From Desulfobacteraceae bacterium (GTDB taxonomy: Bacteria; Desulfobacterota; Desulfobacteria; Desulfobacterales; Desulfosalsimonadaceae), in assembly GCA_024636355.1 (NCBI GenBank), contig JAGXHH010000033.1:1-6854 (forward strand): a stretch of 6,854 nucleotides of DNA, given 5' to 3'. The notes beneath the pieces were generated by a model. The model worked only from the letters and a program-made list of their open reading frames with translations. It did no database searches and was not told the origin of the DNA. Of the stretch, positions 1 to 5,554 are shown in pieces; position 1 is the first letter of the stretch, and every line of letters starts with the position of its first letter. Position numbers and translations under genes: made by a program.

Positions 1-691
1 CCACCACCAGGTCGGCTCCCAACTGTCTTGCAAACCGAGCTGCTTCATAATTTGACGGAGTGTGTCCGAGTTTGGGACCGGAATGCCCCTCAGCTCCGAT
101 TTCGGCATTCTTGACCACAGACAGGCCTTCTTGCTGCAAAACGGCCGTAATCGGGTCATCTGAAAATTCTTGCGGATACGGCGCCTGCCCATTTGCCCAC
201 CAGTACCGGTATTGCTGGCTGTGGAGCGGCTTTTCGGCAATCATCAGCATGACGGTCGGCAACTGGTCCCTTCCGCCAATCCCCGCAGCAATCAGTTCCT
301 GCTGGAACCGGTCCACCCGGATTGTGGCCTGGACCAGAACCTGGTAATGCTTGTCGGCCCGCAGTTCCCGTATAATTTTGTAGTCCTGGATGAACTCGTT
401 GCGCCGGTTGATCAGCAGGTTGCCGATGGCTTCGAAATCGGCTGTCATTTCGGTCACCGACAGCAGGTCGGCCATGGCCGTCTGGACGGCAAAAGCCAGG
501 CCATTTGAAATCGCCGCGGTTTTTGCGGCGTTCAGATCGCTGTAGATCCGGCTCTCACCGAAAGCAACGATCGTTTTCGGTTCGGGTGCCGGTTGCGCGC
601 AAACGCCGGTGGTGAAGAAAAGCAGGAGGAAAAGGGCGATTGCCGCAGCAATGAATGGAATCGGATTCAATGGATGAATTGTTTTTTGCAT
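1..691 (-). CDS. Secreted FlgT/LPP20-like periplasmic protein (3' end cut by window edge)
   Basis: The frame is open from an ATG at 691-689 to the window edge, giving 230 codons with no stop; the C-terminus lies outside. Residues 1-32 form a classic signal peptide: a short polar start, a hydrophobic run at about 11-29, and a likely signal peptidase I site after V-C-A (residues 30-32). Cys31 is not in a good lipobox because Val precedes it. Residues 40-135 resemble the FlgT N-terminal/LPP20 fold: a strand ending in GESRIYSD, an Ala-rich helix (about 53-75), and then a repeat of basic and aliphatic strand segments. Residues 145-230 look like the FlgT middle domain, with PTVMLMIAEK, a 'QEGLSVV' turn and an 'ARQLGADLVVV'-like end. 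Known FlgT is a periplasmic flagellar outer-ring protein, but no flagellar genes are nearby, so a general envelope role is as likely. It lies 82 bases after the prenyl synthase and may share its transcript. Family call is by pattern only. Confidence 0.72.
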   Translation of the reverse strand, partial: MQKTIHPLNPIPFIAAAIALFLLLFFTTGVCAQPAPEPKTIVAFGESRIYSDLNAAKTAAISNGLAFAVQTAMADLLSVTEMTADFEAIGNLLINRRNEFIQDYKIIRELRADKHYQVLVQATIRVDRFQQELIAAGIGGRDQLPTVMLMIAEKPLHSQQYRYWWANGQAPYPQEFSDDPITAVLQQEGLSVVKNAEIGAEGHSGPKLGHTPSNYEAARFARQLGADLVV

Positions 692-699
692 GAGCTGTA

Positions 700-704
700 T
701 CCTT
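700..704 (-). promoter_or_regulatory. Ribosome binding site of the FlgT-like gene
   Basis: On the minus strand AAGGA ends 8 bases before the ATG at 691. It supports that start, as does the signal peptide that begins right there. Confidence 0.6.
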
Positions 705-773
705 GAAAATGATGTGGCATGGGAAGATAATGCGGTTTTGGCGGGAGGGGGCGGATACCCGAAATTCGCCCGG

Positions 774-1754
774 TCAGGTCCGCCGGTGAAGTGCGTAATC
801 GGCCAGCAGGAAAAGCGTCTGCCGGGTTGGGGATGGTTCAAAATCCGCCAGGATTTCTTTTGCCGCTGACACATGGTGGGCCGCCAGTTTTTGAGCGTAT
901 TCAATCCCGCCGTATTTGTTGAGCAGGCGGGTCAATTCACTAAAATCGACCGGAGAAAAATCCGTGTCGGAAATGATGGCTTCCATGCGGGTGCGGTCGG
1001 CAGCCTCGGCATGTTTCAATGCGTGAATGACCGGCAGGGTCAGTTTGCCTTCCCTGAGGTCTGCGCCGACGGTTTTACCGAGTTCGCCGGAATCGGCGAT
1101 ATAGTCGAGAATGTCGTCGGCAATCTGGAAGACGATGCCGAGATGGCCGCCGTATTCGGTCAGGGCCTTTTCCCTGTCGGACGTCGCCCCGGCCAGTATG
1201 GCGCCGGTCCGGCAGGCTCCCTCAATGAGGATGCCGGTCTTGTTACGGATCACCGTCATGTAATCCTCTTCGGTGAAGTGGATGTCTCCCTTTCGCATCA
1301 ACTGCAGAATTTCACCCTGGGACATGCCCTCGGTCATCTCGGAAACCACCCGGATGATTTTCGGGTTTTCGGTTTCGGCCGCAATGCACATGGCCCGGGC
1401 AAGCAGGAAATCCCCTACCAGAACCGTAATGGGAGCCCCCCAGATGGAATTGGCCACCGGTTTGCCGCGCCGCATGGACGCACCGTCTATGACGTCGTCA
1501 TGGAGCAGGGTTGCCGTGTGCAGATATTCGAAAATGGCGGCGAATTTCGGGATAAACGGGTCCTCGTGTCCGCAGATGCGGGCGGAAAGCACGATCAGAA
1601 GCGGCCGCAGGCGCTTGCCTCCCGAAAATATGAGGTGTCCGGCTACCTGTTTTACCAGGTCCAGATGCGGGGTCAGATTGGCGTGAAGCGCCGTTTCGAT
1701 TTCCCCCAGGTCCTGCTCCACCAACCCGAGCAGCTGCTGTTTCAAGCCGGTCAT
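774..1754 (-). CDS. ispB: Long-chain polyprenyl diphosphate synthase (octaprenyl/heptaprenyl type)
   Basis: The 326-residue protein is full length for trans-polyprenyl synthases, which extend farnesyl or geranylgeranyl diphosphate with isopentenyl diphosphate to make the side chain of menaquinone or ubiquinone. Visible hallmarks are GGKRLRP (45-51), the first aspartate-rich motif DDVID (86-90), a GDFLLARA segment (114-121), the second aspartate-rich motif DDILD (213-217), and GKTVGADLREGKLTLP (226-241). The stretch HTATLLHDDVID with the small Ala81 five residues before the first Asp is typical of long-chain enzymes such as E. coli IspB, because a bulky residue there would stop elongation early. 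A menaquinone product is inferred from the likely anaerobic host; the exact chain length cannot be read. The start codon overlaps the rimO stop (ATGA), with a strong GAAGGAG site 7 bases ahead inside rimO, so translation is probably coupled. Confidence 0.93.
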   Translation of the reverse strand: MTGLKQQLLGLVEQDLGEIETALHANLTPHLDLVKQVAGHLIFSGGKRLRPLLIVLSARICGHEDPFIPKFAAIFEYLHTATLLHDDVIDGASMRRGKPVANSIWGAPITVLVGDFLLARAMCIAAETENPKIIRVVSEMTEGMSQGEILQLMRKGDIHFTEEDYMTVIRNKTGILIEGACRTGAILAGATSDREKALTEYGGHLGIVFQIADDILDYIADSGELGKTVGADLREGKLTLPVIHALKHAEAADRTRMEAIISDTDFSPVDFSELTRLLNKYGGIEYAQKLAAHHVSAAKEILADFEPSPTRQTLFLLADYALHRRT

Positions 1755-3067
1755 GCCGGTACTCCTTCAAGATCGTATTCGGTTGCATCCGTGATGCGAA
1801 CGTTTTGGTATTGGCCAATTTCCAGGTTTTCGGCAAATACAACTGTAATGCCGTCGACCTCAGGTGCTTGAAAAAAGGTCCGCCCGGTGTAGACGCCTTC
1901 GGATTCCTTTTCTTCAATCAGTACGCAATAGGTGTTGCCGATTTTGTTCTGGTTATTTTCCGATGAAATATCGGCCTGGAGCCGCATGAGCCGGTCGAGC
2001 CGGTCGCGCGCCACGTCTTCGGGAACATGGTCGGGCAGGGCGTGGGACGGCAGGTCATCGGCATCCGAATAGATAAACGCCCCCAGGTGATCGAACTTTA
2101 CGGCTTCAACGAAATCGAGCAGTTCGGCAAAATCCGCCTCGGTTTCGCCGGGAAACCCCACCATGACGGTCGTCCGGAGCGCCGCGTCAGGAACAGCGCT
2201 CCGGATGCGTTCAAAAAGGCCGCGCAACTGATGCGCATCCTGCCGGCGGCCCATCCTTTTGAGCACCGATTGGCTGACGTGCTGAATCGGGACATCGAAA
2301 TAGGAGCAGACATTTATATGTGCCGAAATCGTCTGCAGCAGTTCATCCTCGATCCGGTCCGGGTGACCGTAAAGAAACCGGAGCCGGACATTGGAAACGC
2401 GTTGGGCCACCTGATGAAGCAGTTTTGCGAAATTGACGGGCGGGTCAAAGTCGCAGCCATAGGAAGTGGTATCCTGGCCGATGATGACGATTTCCTTGAA
2501 CCCCGCTTCTGCAAGGGCTTCGGCTTCCCGGACGATGTCTTCCGTCGGCCGGCTCCGGAGCCTGCCGCGAAGTTTCGGAATGATGCAATAGGTGCAGTGC
2601 CGGTTGCATCCTTCCATTATCTTTAGATAGGCCAGGGGAAACGTGTCCTGGACCCGCATGGTCATATGGGTGTGAAGGGGCAGTGTGTCCGGCGAAGGCA
2701 GATGACAGGAGTTTGGTGGCAGCAGGCCGTCGACGGCGGCAACGATCCGGTCGTAGGCGCCCGTTCCCAGAAAAATATCGACTTCCGGCAGTTCGGCTGC
2801 CAGATGATCCCGGTATCGCTCCGGCAGACAGCCAGCCACGATCAGCTTCCGGCAGCTGCCGGCTTCCTTGTACCGGGCCAGTTCGAGTATGGTATCGATC
2901 GCCTCTTCGGTTGCCGCTTCTATGAAACCGCAGGTATTGACGACAATGACATCGGCGGCTTCCGGGTCGCGCGTGATGCCGTGACCGGCGGCCGCAAGGG
3001 AGCCGAGCATCGCCTCGCTGTCGACCTGATTTCGAGCGCAGCCGAGACTGCAAAGATAAATCATCAT
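1751..3067 (-). CDS. rimO: Ribosomal protein S12 methylthiotransferase RimO
   Basis: RimO is a radical-SAM enzyme that adds a methylthio group to an aspartate of ribosomal protein S12. From the ATG at 3067 the protein has 438 residues, close to E. coli RimO (about 440). The N-terminal UPF0004 domain shows the three cysteines of the first iron-sulfur cluster: C10 (in SLGCARNQVDSE), C46 (NTCGF) and C80 (AGCLPE). The radical-SAM motif CNRHCTYC gives C154, C158 and C161, followed by IIPKLRGRLRSRP and the RimO-typical IIGQDTTSYG (195-204). A C-terminal TRAM domain (about 370-435) has GRTFFQAPEVDG, which separates RimO from MiaB. The frame stays open upstream to 3184, but those 39 residues run into repeat DNA and do not resemble the family, so I start at the double ATG (3067 or 3064), where 'MIYLCSLGC' matches family N-termini. 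No strong ribosome site precedes it. It overlaps the prenyl synthase by 4 bases. Confidence 0.95.
   Translation of the reverse strand: MMIYLCSLGCARNQVDSEAMLGSLAAAGHGITRDPEAADVIVVNTCGFIEAATEEAIDTILELARYKEAGSCRKLIVAGCLPERYRDHLAAELPEVDIFLGTGAYDRIVAAVDGLLPPNSCHLPSPDTLPLHTHMTMRVQDTFPLAYLKIMEGCNRHCTYCIIPKLRGRLRSRPTEDIVREAEALAEAGFKEIVIIGQDTTSYGCDFDPPVNFAKLLHQVAQRVSNVRLRFLYGHPDRIEDELLQTISAHINVCSYFDVPIQHVSQSVLKRMGRRQDAHQLRGLFERIRSAVPDAALRTTVMVGFPGETEADFAELLDFVEAVKFDHLGAFIYSDADDLPSHALPDHVPEDVARDRLDRLMRLQADISSENNQNKIGNTYCVLIEEKESEGVYTGRTFFQAPEVDGITVVFAENLEIGQYQNVRITDATEYDLEGVPA
1762..1768 (-). promoter_or_regulatory. Ribosome binding site of the prenyl synthase, inside the rimO end
   Basis: GAAGGAG on the minus strand lies 7 bases before the ATG at 1754 and within the last codons of rimO. 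It fixes the start and fits translational coupling across the 4-base overlap. Confidence 0.75.
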
Positions 3068-3100
3068 TGAAGGTCTAAACTCTTTGAAATTAAAAAAAGA

Positions 3101-3130
3101 ATCCAGGAGCCAGAAGCCAGGAGCCAGAAT
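3101..3130 (-). repeat. Tandem 14-base repeat, left border copy
   Basis: On the minus strand the unit TTCTGGCTCCTGG occurs twice at a 14-base period (plus-strand CCAGGAGCCAGAA at 3103-3115 and 3117-3129). The same unit lies in the opposite orientation at 3353-3381, so the two arrays face each other across about 220 bases. On the minus strand a T-run (TCTTTTTTT, 3100-3092) follows immediately. From memory, 'CCAGGAGCCAGAAG' strings recur between genes in many Desulfobacterota genomes. Confidence 0.8.
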
Positions 3131-3144
3131 AAAGTATTCGCCTT

Positions 3145-3171
3145 CTGTGACCTCTGGGTTCTCTGTGGTTA
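3145..3171 (+). repeat. Three 9-base CTGTG-type tandem units
   Basis: The units CTGTGACCT (3145-3153), CTGGGTTCT (3154-3162) and CTGTGGTTA (3163-3171) follow each other without gaps. The reverse complement reads like the 'accacagag...cagag' intergenic repeat that I recall from many unrelated bacterial genomes; its role is unknown. Confidence 0.65.
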
Positions 3172-3202
3172 AGTCTGCTTCCAAGGAACTGGTTTATCCA
3201 AC

Positions 3203-3319
3203 GGGGTTAACACCCCCCTTAAAAAACCTCTTTCGAATTGCGAATATGCGTTTTATTCCCCCTTCGAGGGGGGATTGGCACTTTTTTGACGCTTCAACAC
3301 CGCTTCGGCAGGGGGGTGT
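3203..3319. repeat. Palindromic GC-rich repeat element with concentric inverted arms
   Basis: A 9-base perfect inverted pair, ACACCCCCC (3210-3218) and GGGGGGTGT (3311-3319), is centred near 3264.5. A hairpin at 3255-3275 shares that centre: about 9 pairs, including five C-G pairs, one T-A pair and one G-T wobble, around a TCG loop. A third small hairpin, GGGGT-TAAC-ACCCC, sits at 3203-3216. This resembles REP- or MITE-type non-coding elements built on CCCCCTT...AGGGGG. The shared centre is seen directly; mobility is only inferred. The sequence between the arms shows little further complementarity. Confidence 0.6.
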
Positions 3320-3323
3320 GCAT

Positions 3324-3351
3324 CGTTGGACGGAGCGAAGCGACATCCAAT
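3324..3351. repeat. GGAGCGAAGCGAC intergenic motif with short flanking arms
   Basis: GGAGCGAAGCGAC (3332-3344) is flanked by TTGGA (3326-3330) and TCCAA (3346-3350). The motif resembles the 'gaggagcgaagcgac...caatc' repeat that I remember from intergenic DNA of many bacteria. No function is known to me. Confidence 0.5.
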
Positions 3352-3352
3352 C

Positions 3353-3381
3353 TTCTGGATTCTGAATTCTGGCTCCTGGAT
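3353..3381 (+). repeat. Tandem 14-base repeat, right border copy (inverted)
   Basis: TTCTGGATTCTGAA (3353-3366) is followed directly by TTCTGGCTCCTGGA (3367-3380); the two differ at three positions. The 15 bases 3367-3381 are the exact reverse complement of 3101-3115, and 3366-3379 also match 3117-3130 in a second register. A T5 run (3388-3392) follows on the plus strand. Confidence 0.8.
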
Positions 3382-3406
3382 ACTGAATTTTTCGCTTCTC
3401 GCTTTT

Positions 3407-4228
3407 TCATTCTCCCGTAAAGACCGGTTTTCGTTTTTCCATGAATGCGGTCATCGCCTCCATGAGATCCTTTGAGGGAATAATGTTTGAACTGATGGAT
3501 GCCACGTACTTGAGGCCTTCGTCAACAGTTTTGCCCACACCATAATTTAAGACATCCTTGGAGGCTTCGACGGCTAAAGGTGAATTTGCGGCAATTTCCA
3601 TTGCCAGCTTTTCCGCTTCGGCCATCATCGTATCAAACCCGTCGTACACATCATTTACCAGCAGCATCTGCTTTGCCCGTCCGGCATCGAAATGCCTGGC
3701 GGTATAGGCCAGCTCCCGGGCGTACCCCTGGCCGACGATCTGCGGGATGCGCTGCAGTACGCCCACATCGGCCACAAAACTCACAGCGGCTTCTTTTAAG
3801 GAAAAGATTGCATCGGTGGTACAGATCCGGATATCACAGGCCGTGGCCATGTCAAGTCCTGCGCCGATGCAGTGGCCGTGAATGGCGGCGATAACCGGTT
3901 TGCGGCACCATTCGATGCAGCTGATGGCGTCCTGCAGGGCATGGATTTTTTTGAGCAGCCGCCACTTGACCCCCCCTTTTTGTTCGGTTTCCATCAGTTC
4001 GGGAAGTTCCTGGGCCATGCCCATCAGGTCGATACCCGCGGAAAAGCAGGGGCCTTTGCCGCTGATGATCACCGCACGGATCTCCTTGTCGGCATCCAGA
4101 TCTTCGAAAATAGGAATGCTTTCCCGCCAGGCCGGCGGATTCATGGCATTTTTCTTTTCCGGGCGGTTCAGGTACACCCAGGCAATCGGGGGTTTCTTTT
4201 CCACTTGATAAAATTCGTAGCCGCTCAT
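3407..4228 (-). CDS. Enoyl-CoA hydratase/isomerase family protein, probable delta3,5-delta2,4-dienoyl-CoA isomerase
   Basis: A complete 273-residue crotonase-fold protein. NRPEKKNAM (21-29) and the oxyanion-hole segments GKGPCFSAGIDLM (57-69) and HGHCIGAGLDMATACDIR (118-134) define the superfamily. The region SLKEAAVSFVADVGVLQRIP (143-162) closely resembles mammalian peroxisomal/mitochondrial ECH1. Asp126, Glu146 and Asp154 fall at spacings of 20 and 8, the same as the rat ECH1 catalytic acids D176, E196 and D204, as I recall them. ECH1 shifts the double bonds of 3,5-dienoyl-CoA to the 2,4-isomer, an auxiliary step in oxidising unsaturated acyl-CoAs. That substrate is inferred; a hydratase or aromatic-degradation role remains possible. 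No other acyl-CoA gene is in the window. The start is supported by a strong GGGAGGG site. The gene is divergent from dus, and its 3' end faces the repeat-rich gap before rimO. Confidence 0.9.
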   Translation of the reverse strand: MSGYEFYQVEKKPPIAWVYLNRPEKKNAMNPPAWRESIPIFEDLDADKEIRAVIISGKGPCFSAGIDLMGMAQELPELMETEQKGGVKWRLLKKIHALQDAISCIEWCRKPVIAAIHGHCIGAGLDMATACDIRICTTDAIFSLKEAAVSFVADVGVLQRIPQIVGQGYARELAYTARHFDAGRAKQMLLVNDVYDGFDTMMAEAEKLAMEIAANSPLAVEASKDVLNYGVGKTVDEGLKYVASISSNIIPSKDLMEAMTAFMEKRKPVFTGE

Positions 4229-4232
4229 ATTG

Positions 4233-4239
4233 CCCTCCC
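4233..4239 (-). promoter_or_regulatory. Ribosome binding site of the crotonase gene
   Basis: GGGAGGG on the minus strand lies 4 bases before the ATG at 4228 and is the strongest site in the window; it fixes the start. Confidence 0.7.
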
Positions 4240-4259
4240 GTGAATAATCGTTAGAATGC

Positions 4260-4289
4260 TTGAAAAATTTTCCTGATCAGCGGTATAAC
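4260..4289 (+). promoter_or_regulatory. Candidate sigma70-type promoter for dus
   Basis: TTGAAA (4260-4265) and TATAAC (4284-4289) are separated by 18 bases in the divergent gap between the crotonase and dus genes. Transcription from here would leave a leader of about 80 bases, which includes a small hairpin AGCGAC-AGG-GTCGCT (4301-4315) and an AT-rich stretch. A second TATAAC further down (near 4336) is an alternative -10 element. Pattern match only. Confidence 0.35.
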
Positions 4290-4379
4290 AGTAAGCCTTC
4301 AGCGACAGGGTCGCTCAAGTGGCTAAAATTAAATTTATAACATATCATTTCATCCCGTATTTTTCACGAATATATTTTG

Positions 4380-5408
4380 ATGACGCATCCAACCGATATC
4401 CGGGCCTTTCTGGACCGGCCGCTCACCATTGGCGGCCGCATTGTGGAAAACCGCTTGTTTCTCGCCCCAATGGCGGGATTCACCCATGTGGCGTTCCGTC
4501 AGCTGGTGGACGAATTCGGCGGCTGCGGTCTCCTGTTTACCGAAATGTGCAGCGCAAAGGCGCTTCCAAGCGAAAATTCGGCTGTATCCCAGGTGTTCCG
4601 CTGGCGGACTGCCGAGCTCCCCCGGCTGGTCTGCCAGATTTTCGGGGCCGAACCCGAAACAATGGCCGCGGCCGCCCGCAGGGTGGAAGCCGAAGGGTTC
4701 TTTGGAGTCGATATCAATTTCGGCTGTTCCGTGGCGGCGATCTGCAAGCAGCACGCCGGGGCGGCTCTCTTGAAAACCCCTGAAAAAGCCGTAGCCATTG
4801 TCCGGGCCGTGCGCGAGGCGGTTTGCCTCCCGGTATTCGTAAAGTTTCGTACGGGTTGGACCGATGATCCCGATTCGGCCGTGGAGCTGGCCCGACGGTT
4901 TGAGGATGCGGGCGCCGATGCCCTGGTATTCCACCCCAGGGTTTCCCCGGACCGCCGATCCCGTCCCCCGAAATGGGCGTATATCGGTCGGGTCAAACGG
5001 GCTGTGGATATCCCGGTTTTCGGCAACGGCGAGGTGTTTGACGCCGGCGACGTCAGCCGGATGTTTTCTGATACCGGATGTGACGGCATCTCCATCGGCC
5101 GCATCGCCCTGGCCCGGCCCTGGGTGTTTGCCGAGTGGACCGGCGGGTTCTTCCCGGATGCCGGAATTTATCACCAGGGTGCGCACCGGATGCTCGATCT
5201 GCTGGTCTGCCATTACGAACCGGTCGTCGCCATCCGCCGGTTCAAAAAATGGGCTGTTTTTTTTACGGCCGGTTTCAAATATGGCCACCGGTTTTCCGCC
5301 GTGATCCGGACAGCAAAAGATATTGCCGGAATGAAGGAGGCGATAGACGAGGTTTTCGGGTGCTGCCAGGAAATGACGGCCCGACCGAACATGAACCTGT
5401 TTCGTTAA
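4380..5408 (+). CDS. dus: tRNA-dihydrouridine synthase family protein, divergent active-site motifs
   Basis: Dus enzymes are FMN-dependent and use NADPH to reduce uridines in tRNA. The 342-residue protein has the TIM-barrel flavin motifs LAPMAGFTHVAFRQL (28-42), VKFRTG with Lys155 (154-159), FGNGEV (214-219) and SIGRIALARPWVF (238-250). The catalytic cysteine is present as Cys116 in NFGCS, where most Dus proteins have NxGCP. The usual HGRT...QxYxGxADW region is replaced by HPR (185-187) followed by DRRSRPPKWAYIG (191-203), so this is not a standard DusA, DusB or DusC, and the target uridine cannot be named. I start at the ATG at 4380; a TTG directly before it (4377) is a less likely start. 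No Shine-Dalgarno sequence is visible in the AT-rich leader. The gene is divergent from the crotonase; dgt follows after a 125-146-base gap. Confidence 0.88.
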   Translation: MTHPTDIRAFLDRPLTIGGRIVENRLFLAPMAGFTHVAFRQLVDEFGGCGLLFTEMCSAKALPSENSAVSQVFRWRTAELPRLVCQIFGAEPETMAAAARRVEAEGFFGVDINFGCSVAAICKQHAGAALLKTPEKAVAIVRAVREAVCLPVFVKFRTGWTDDPDSAVELARRFEDAGADALVFHPRVSPDRRSRPPKWAYIGRVKRAVDIPVFGNGEVFDAGDVSRMFSDTGCDGISIGRIALARPWVFAEWTGGFFPDAGIYHQGAHRMLDLLVCHYEPVVAIRRFKKWAVFFTAGFKYGHRFSAVIRTAKDIAGMKEAIDEVFGCCQEMTARPNMNLFR

Positions 5409-5554
5409 GATACTTTACAAGCCATCGGATAAATGGCAGGATAGACAGTTTGTGTGACCTCCGGAAATAAAATGGCGCATTTTTTTATCTTTTTAAAACG
5501 TTTTTCCCGGGCGGACGGCCCGATGGGTCTGATATGAAAAACGGTTGTCAAGTG
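5409..5554 (+). other. Short gap between dus and dgt
   Basis: No gene is seen. The region has T-rich runs (5480-5505) not preceded by a convincing stem, a TAAAAT (5468-5473) without a well-spaced -35 partner, and a small hairpin CGGGC-GGACG-GCCCG (5508-5522) just before the dgt start. None is strong enough to name as a terminator or promoter. If dgt starts at 5534, the last 21 bases are coding. Confidence 0.5.

Larger units (their letters stand above)
3068..3406. other. 339-base gene-free gap filled with short repeats
   Basis: This stretch separates the end of the crotonase gene from rimO, both on the minus strand. It contains opposed 14-base repeat units at its borders, a 9-base periodic array, a GC-rich palindromic core and a GGAGCGAAGCGAC motif; each is listed separately. 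Open frames that cross it translate to low-complexity strings made from the repeats, match no family I know, and are not called. No clear promoter for rimO is visible, though a start point in the AT-rich 3081-3100 part cannot be excluded. No compact hairpin followed directly by a T-run is seen for the crotonase transcript. Confidence 0.8.

Noticed and set aside
873..1871. A 332-codon open frame on the plus strand opposite the prenyl synthase
   Set aside because: It is antisense to a clear family member, its translation matches nothing I recognise, and GC-rich genes often leave such open shadows.
3101..3130. CRISPR array
   Set aside because: The 14-base units are adjacent with no unique spacers, and no cas genes are near.
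3255..3275. GC-rich hairpin as an intrinsic terminator of the crotonase transcript
   Set aside because: On the minus strand it is followed by an A-rich stretch, not a T-run. On the plus strand the nearest T-run is about seven bases away and no gene precedes it.
3084..3365. A 93-codon open frame on the plus strand in the repeat-rich gap
   Set aside because: The translation is made from the repeat units, has no ribosome site of note and no family resemblance.
4301..4315. AGCGAC-AGG-GTCGCT hairpin in the divergent gap as an operator or terminator
   Set aside because: It has only six pairs with a three-base loop and no T-run. As a binding site it has no match to an operator I know.
4350..5288. 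A 312-codon open frame on the minus strand opposite dus
   Set aside because: It is antisense to a full-length Dus protein with family motifs; the antisense translation has no domain features.
5508..5522. Small hairpin before dgt as a riboswitch or attenuator
   Set aside because: It has only five pairs, no T-run and no alternative pairing partner that I could find.
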